Of a DNA stretch of 7,240 bases, positions 6,021 through 7,240 are shown piece by piece; positions within the stretch are counted from its first letter, which is position 1; every line of letters starts with the position of its first letter. Location of the stretch: positions 1 to 7,240 of the forward strand of contig PQAG01000061.1 of assembly GCA_003104895.1 (NCBI GenBank). The letters run 5' to 3'. Source of the stretch: Nitrosomonadales bacterium. GTDB lineage: Bacteria > Pseudomonadota > Gammaproteobacteria > Burkholderiales > Sulfuricellaceae. The position numbers were made by a program, and so were the translations under genes. The notes under the pieces are model-generated. The model searched no databases, was not told the origin of the DNA, and saw only the letters and a list, made by a program, of their open reading frames with translations.

Positions 6021-7240
6021 ACCCATCCTCCGATCTCAGCCTCTGTCAATGGCTTCTCCAGCTTTGCATATTCCGTGCGGGCGGCATGCAACAGATGCTT
6101 CATATGCACAGGTTCATTTTCCTCAGCCGCGAGGAAGGCAGCGTTAAGTGCAATGTTTCGGATATTGCCTCCTGCCACATTCAGTCGCGCCAGCTTTTCA
6201 ACATTCAGTCCATTAGTAGGAGTGCTTGTCGGGAAAATGCGGCCCCAGATTTCGGTACGCTGCGCAGTATCAGGGAACGGGAACTGGACTATGAAGCGGA
6301 TGCGCCGCAGAAAAGCACTATCCAGCGCGCTTTTCATATTGGTAGTCAGTATTGCAAGCCCGCGGTATGCTTCCATCCTCTGCAGGAGGTAGCTTATTTC
6401 TATATTTGCATAGCGGTCATGGCTGTCTTTTACCTCGCCGCGTTTGCCGAACAATGCATCTGCCTCATCGAACAGCAGTATCGCCCCTCCTTCCTCGGCA
6501 GCGTCAAAAATGCGCCCCAGGTTCTTCTCCGTCTCGCCAATATATTTGCTCACCACCTGGCTCAGGTCGATCCTGTACAGGTCAAGCCTGAGTTCATTCG
6601 CAAGCACTTCAGCCGCCATGGTCTTGCCCGTGCCGCTGGCACCCACGAACAGCGCGCTGATGCCCAGCCCGCGCTGACCTTTTGAGGCAAAACCCCATGT
6701 CTCGTACACCTTGAAGCGCTGTCTGACATGGACAGTAACCTCACGCAGAACCTGGCGCTGCTGCTCTGGCAGCACAAGATCATCCCAGGTTGCTACTGAC
6801 TCAATGTGCTGTGCCAGGTCGCTCATGCGCGGGCGCGTCTGCACCCGGCATGCATCCCACAGCACATCGCCAGGTTTATTTGAAGAGGTTTTATCATCAT
6901 CTGATATAAGACCCTGCGCCTCTGCGCAAATATCATGGATGGTATGAGTGCTCAGGTTAAACTGTGATGCTATAGCTTCCACCTGGCCATTCAGGTCGGT
7001 TACCCTGCCCAGCATACTCTGCCAGACTGTACACTGTTCACCTGGGGTCGGCTTGCGGACATCAAAAGTTACCATCCGGCGCTGATGCACGCTTCGCCGC
7101 TCGCGGCTTGCGATAATCAGCGCTCCGTTTGTGCACTCTATTAATTGATTGATTGCCCTTTCGCGCGCCGCATCGGTCGTATCCACATTGTCGAAATCAA
7201 CCAGCAACGCGCTGGCACTCAGGATAGCTTCACGCTCCCA
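6017..7240 (-). CDS. eCIS AAA+ ATPase (5' end outside window)
   Basis: The frame is open to the right edge (codons before 7207 read WEREAILSASA), so the TTG at 7207 is not the start. Residue numbers below count from that TTG. The first visible part holds LLVDFDNVD, resembling a Walker B strand, and ALIIASRERR, resembling sensor 1. It is therefore the end of a degenerate first AAA module. The second module is intact: Walker A GASGTGKT at 189-196, Walker B ILLFDEAD at 243-250, sensor 1 TTN at 288-290, arginine-finger candidates R301/R302/R304 and a sensor-2-like GGNIRNI at 346-352. Tandem AAA modules of this type are usual in the ATPases of eCIS clusters (Afp15/Pvc15-like role). It probably remodels or assists assembly or loading of the particle in the cytoplasm. 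Its stop overlaps the next gene in ATGA. Confidence 0.95.
   Translation of the reverse strand, partial: WEREAILSASALLVDFDNVDTTDAARERAINQLIECTNGALIIASRERRSVHQRRMVTFDVRKPTPGEQCTVWQSMLGRVTDLNGQVEAIASQFNLSTHTIHDICAEAQGLISDDDKTSSNKPGDVLWDACRVQTRPRMSDLAQHIESVATWDDLVLPEQQRQVLREVTVHVRQRFKVYETWGFASKGQRGLGISALFVGASGTGKTMAAEVLANELRLDLYRIDLSQVVSKYIGETEKNLGRIFDAAEEGGAILLFDEADALFGKRGEVKDSHDRYANIEISYLLQRMEAYRGLAILTTNMKSALDSAFLRRIRFIVQFPFPDTAQRTEIWGRIFPTSTPTNGLNVEKLARLNVAGGNIRNIALNAAFLAAEENEPVHMKHLLHAARTEYAKLEKPLTEAEIGGWV
6027..6031 (-). promoter_or_regulatory. Ribosome binding site that decides the start of the 86-residue gene
   Basis: GGAGG on the minus strand is encoded within the last ATPase codons (IGGWV). 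It is 6 bases from the ATG at 6020 but touches the ATG at 6026 with no spacer, so the inner ATG is the likely start. Confidence 0.7.

Noticed and set aside
6024..6026. Upstream ATG as start of the small gene (88 residues)
   Set aside because: It directly abuts the GGAGG with no spacer, while the ATG at 6020 has a 6-base spacer and forms the ATGA overlap seen at the sister junctions.
6011..6685. Long plus-strand open frame (224 codons) opposite the ATPase
   Set aside because: The minus strand here codes Walker A, Walker B and sensor motifs in order. The plus-strand frame has no recognisable domain and no supporting context.
7205..7207. TTG as the true start of the ATPase
   Set aside because: The frame stays open to the window edge, and the upstream codons continue the degenerate first AAA module, so the gene begins outside the window.
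1..7240. tRNA or rRNA genes, CRISPR array, insertion sequence or transposase
   Set aside because: No cloverleaf-like segment, regularly spaced short repeats, terminal inverted repeats or transposase-like coding sequence was seen on either strand.

Overview
This window looks like the cargo section of an extracellular contractile injection system (eCIS, a phage-tail-like injection particle). All genes I can support lie on the minus strand, so the locus reads from right to left. Base composition is moderate overall but patchy. The taxon cannot be fixed from the sequence. A Gram-negative, probably proteobacterial, host is a weak guess.

Layout in transcription order. (1) 7240-6017: a 5'-truncated AAA+ ATPase of the eCIS type, with a degenerate first AAA module followed by an intact one. 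(2) 6020-5760: an 86-residue protein of unknown function. (3) 5763-3172: an 863-residue protein with an eCIS-core (DUF4157) domain, an L,D-transpeptidase (YkuD) domain and a pyroglutamyl-peptidase (C15)-like domain. (4) 3171-2956: a scar that contains the last codons of a second ATPase copy and a 37-residue, internally deleted copy of the 86-residue gene. (5) 2959-1400: a 519-residue DUF4157 protein with an M35-like (aspzincin) metallopeptidase and a beta-rich tail. (6) 1400-171: a 409-residue DUF4157 protein with an unrecognised C-terminal domain. (7) 107-1: the first 35 codons of a probable eCIS tube or baseplate protein, which runs off the window.

The genes are tightly packed. Junctions are ATGA or TGATG overlaps, except for the roughly 100-base scar and a 63-base gap before the last gene, so this is probably one operon with translational coupling. 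By inference from eCIS biology, the three DUF4157 proteins are candidate payloads, the ATPase serves particle assembly or loading, and the last gene returns to the structural part of the cluster.

The most unusual point is evidence for a duplicated module made of the ATPase 3' end, the small gene and an effector gene. In the second copy the ATPase has been reduced to about 14 codons. The small gene has lost 49 codons in frame, yet it keeps its own ribosome binding site, its conserved head, the downstream gene's ribosome binding site and the ATGA coupling. The other main points are a Cys-to-Ser change at the expected nucleophile of the C15-like domain, a second metallopeptidase centre in the 519-residue protein, and base composition that changes between domains within these proteins.
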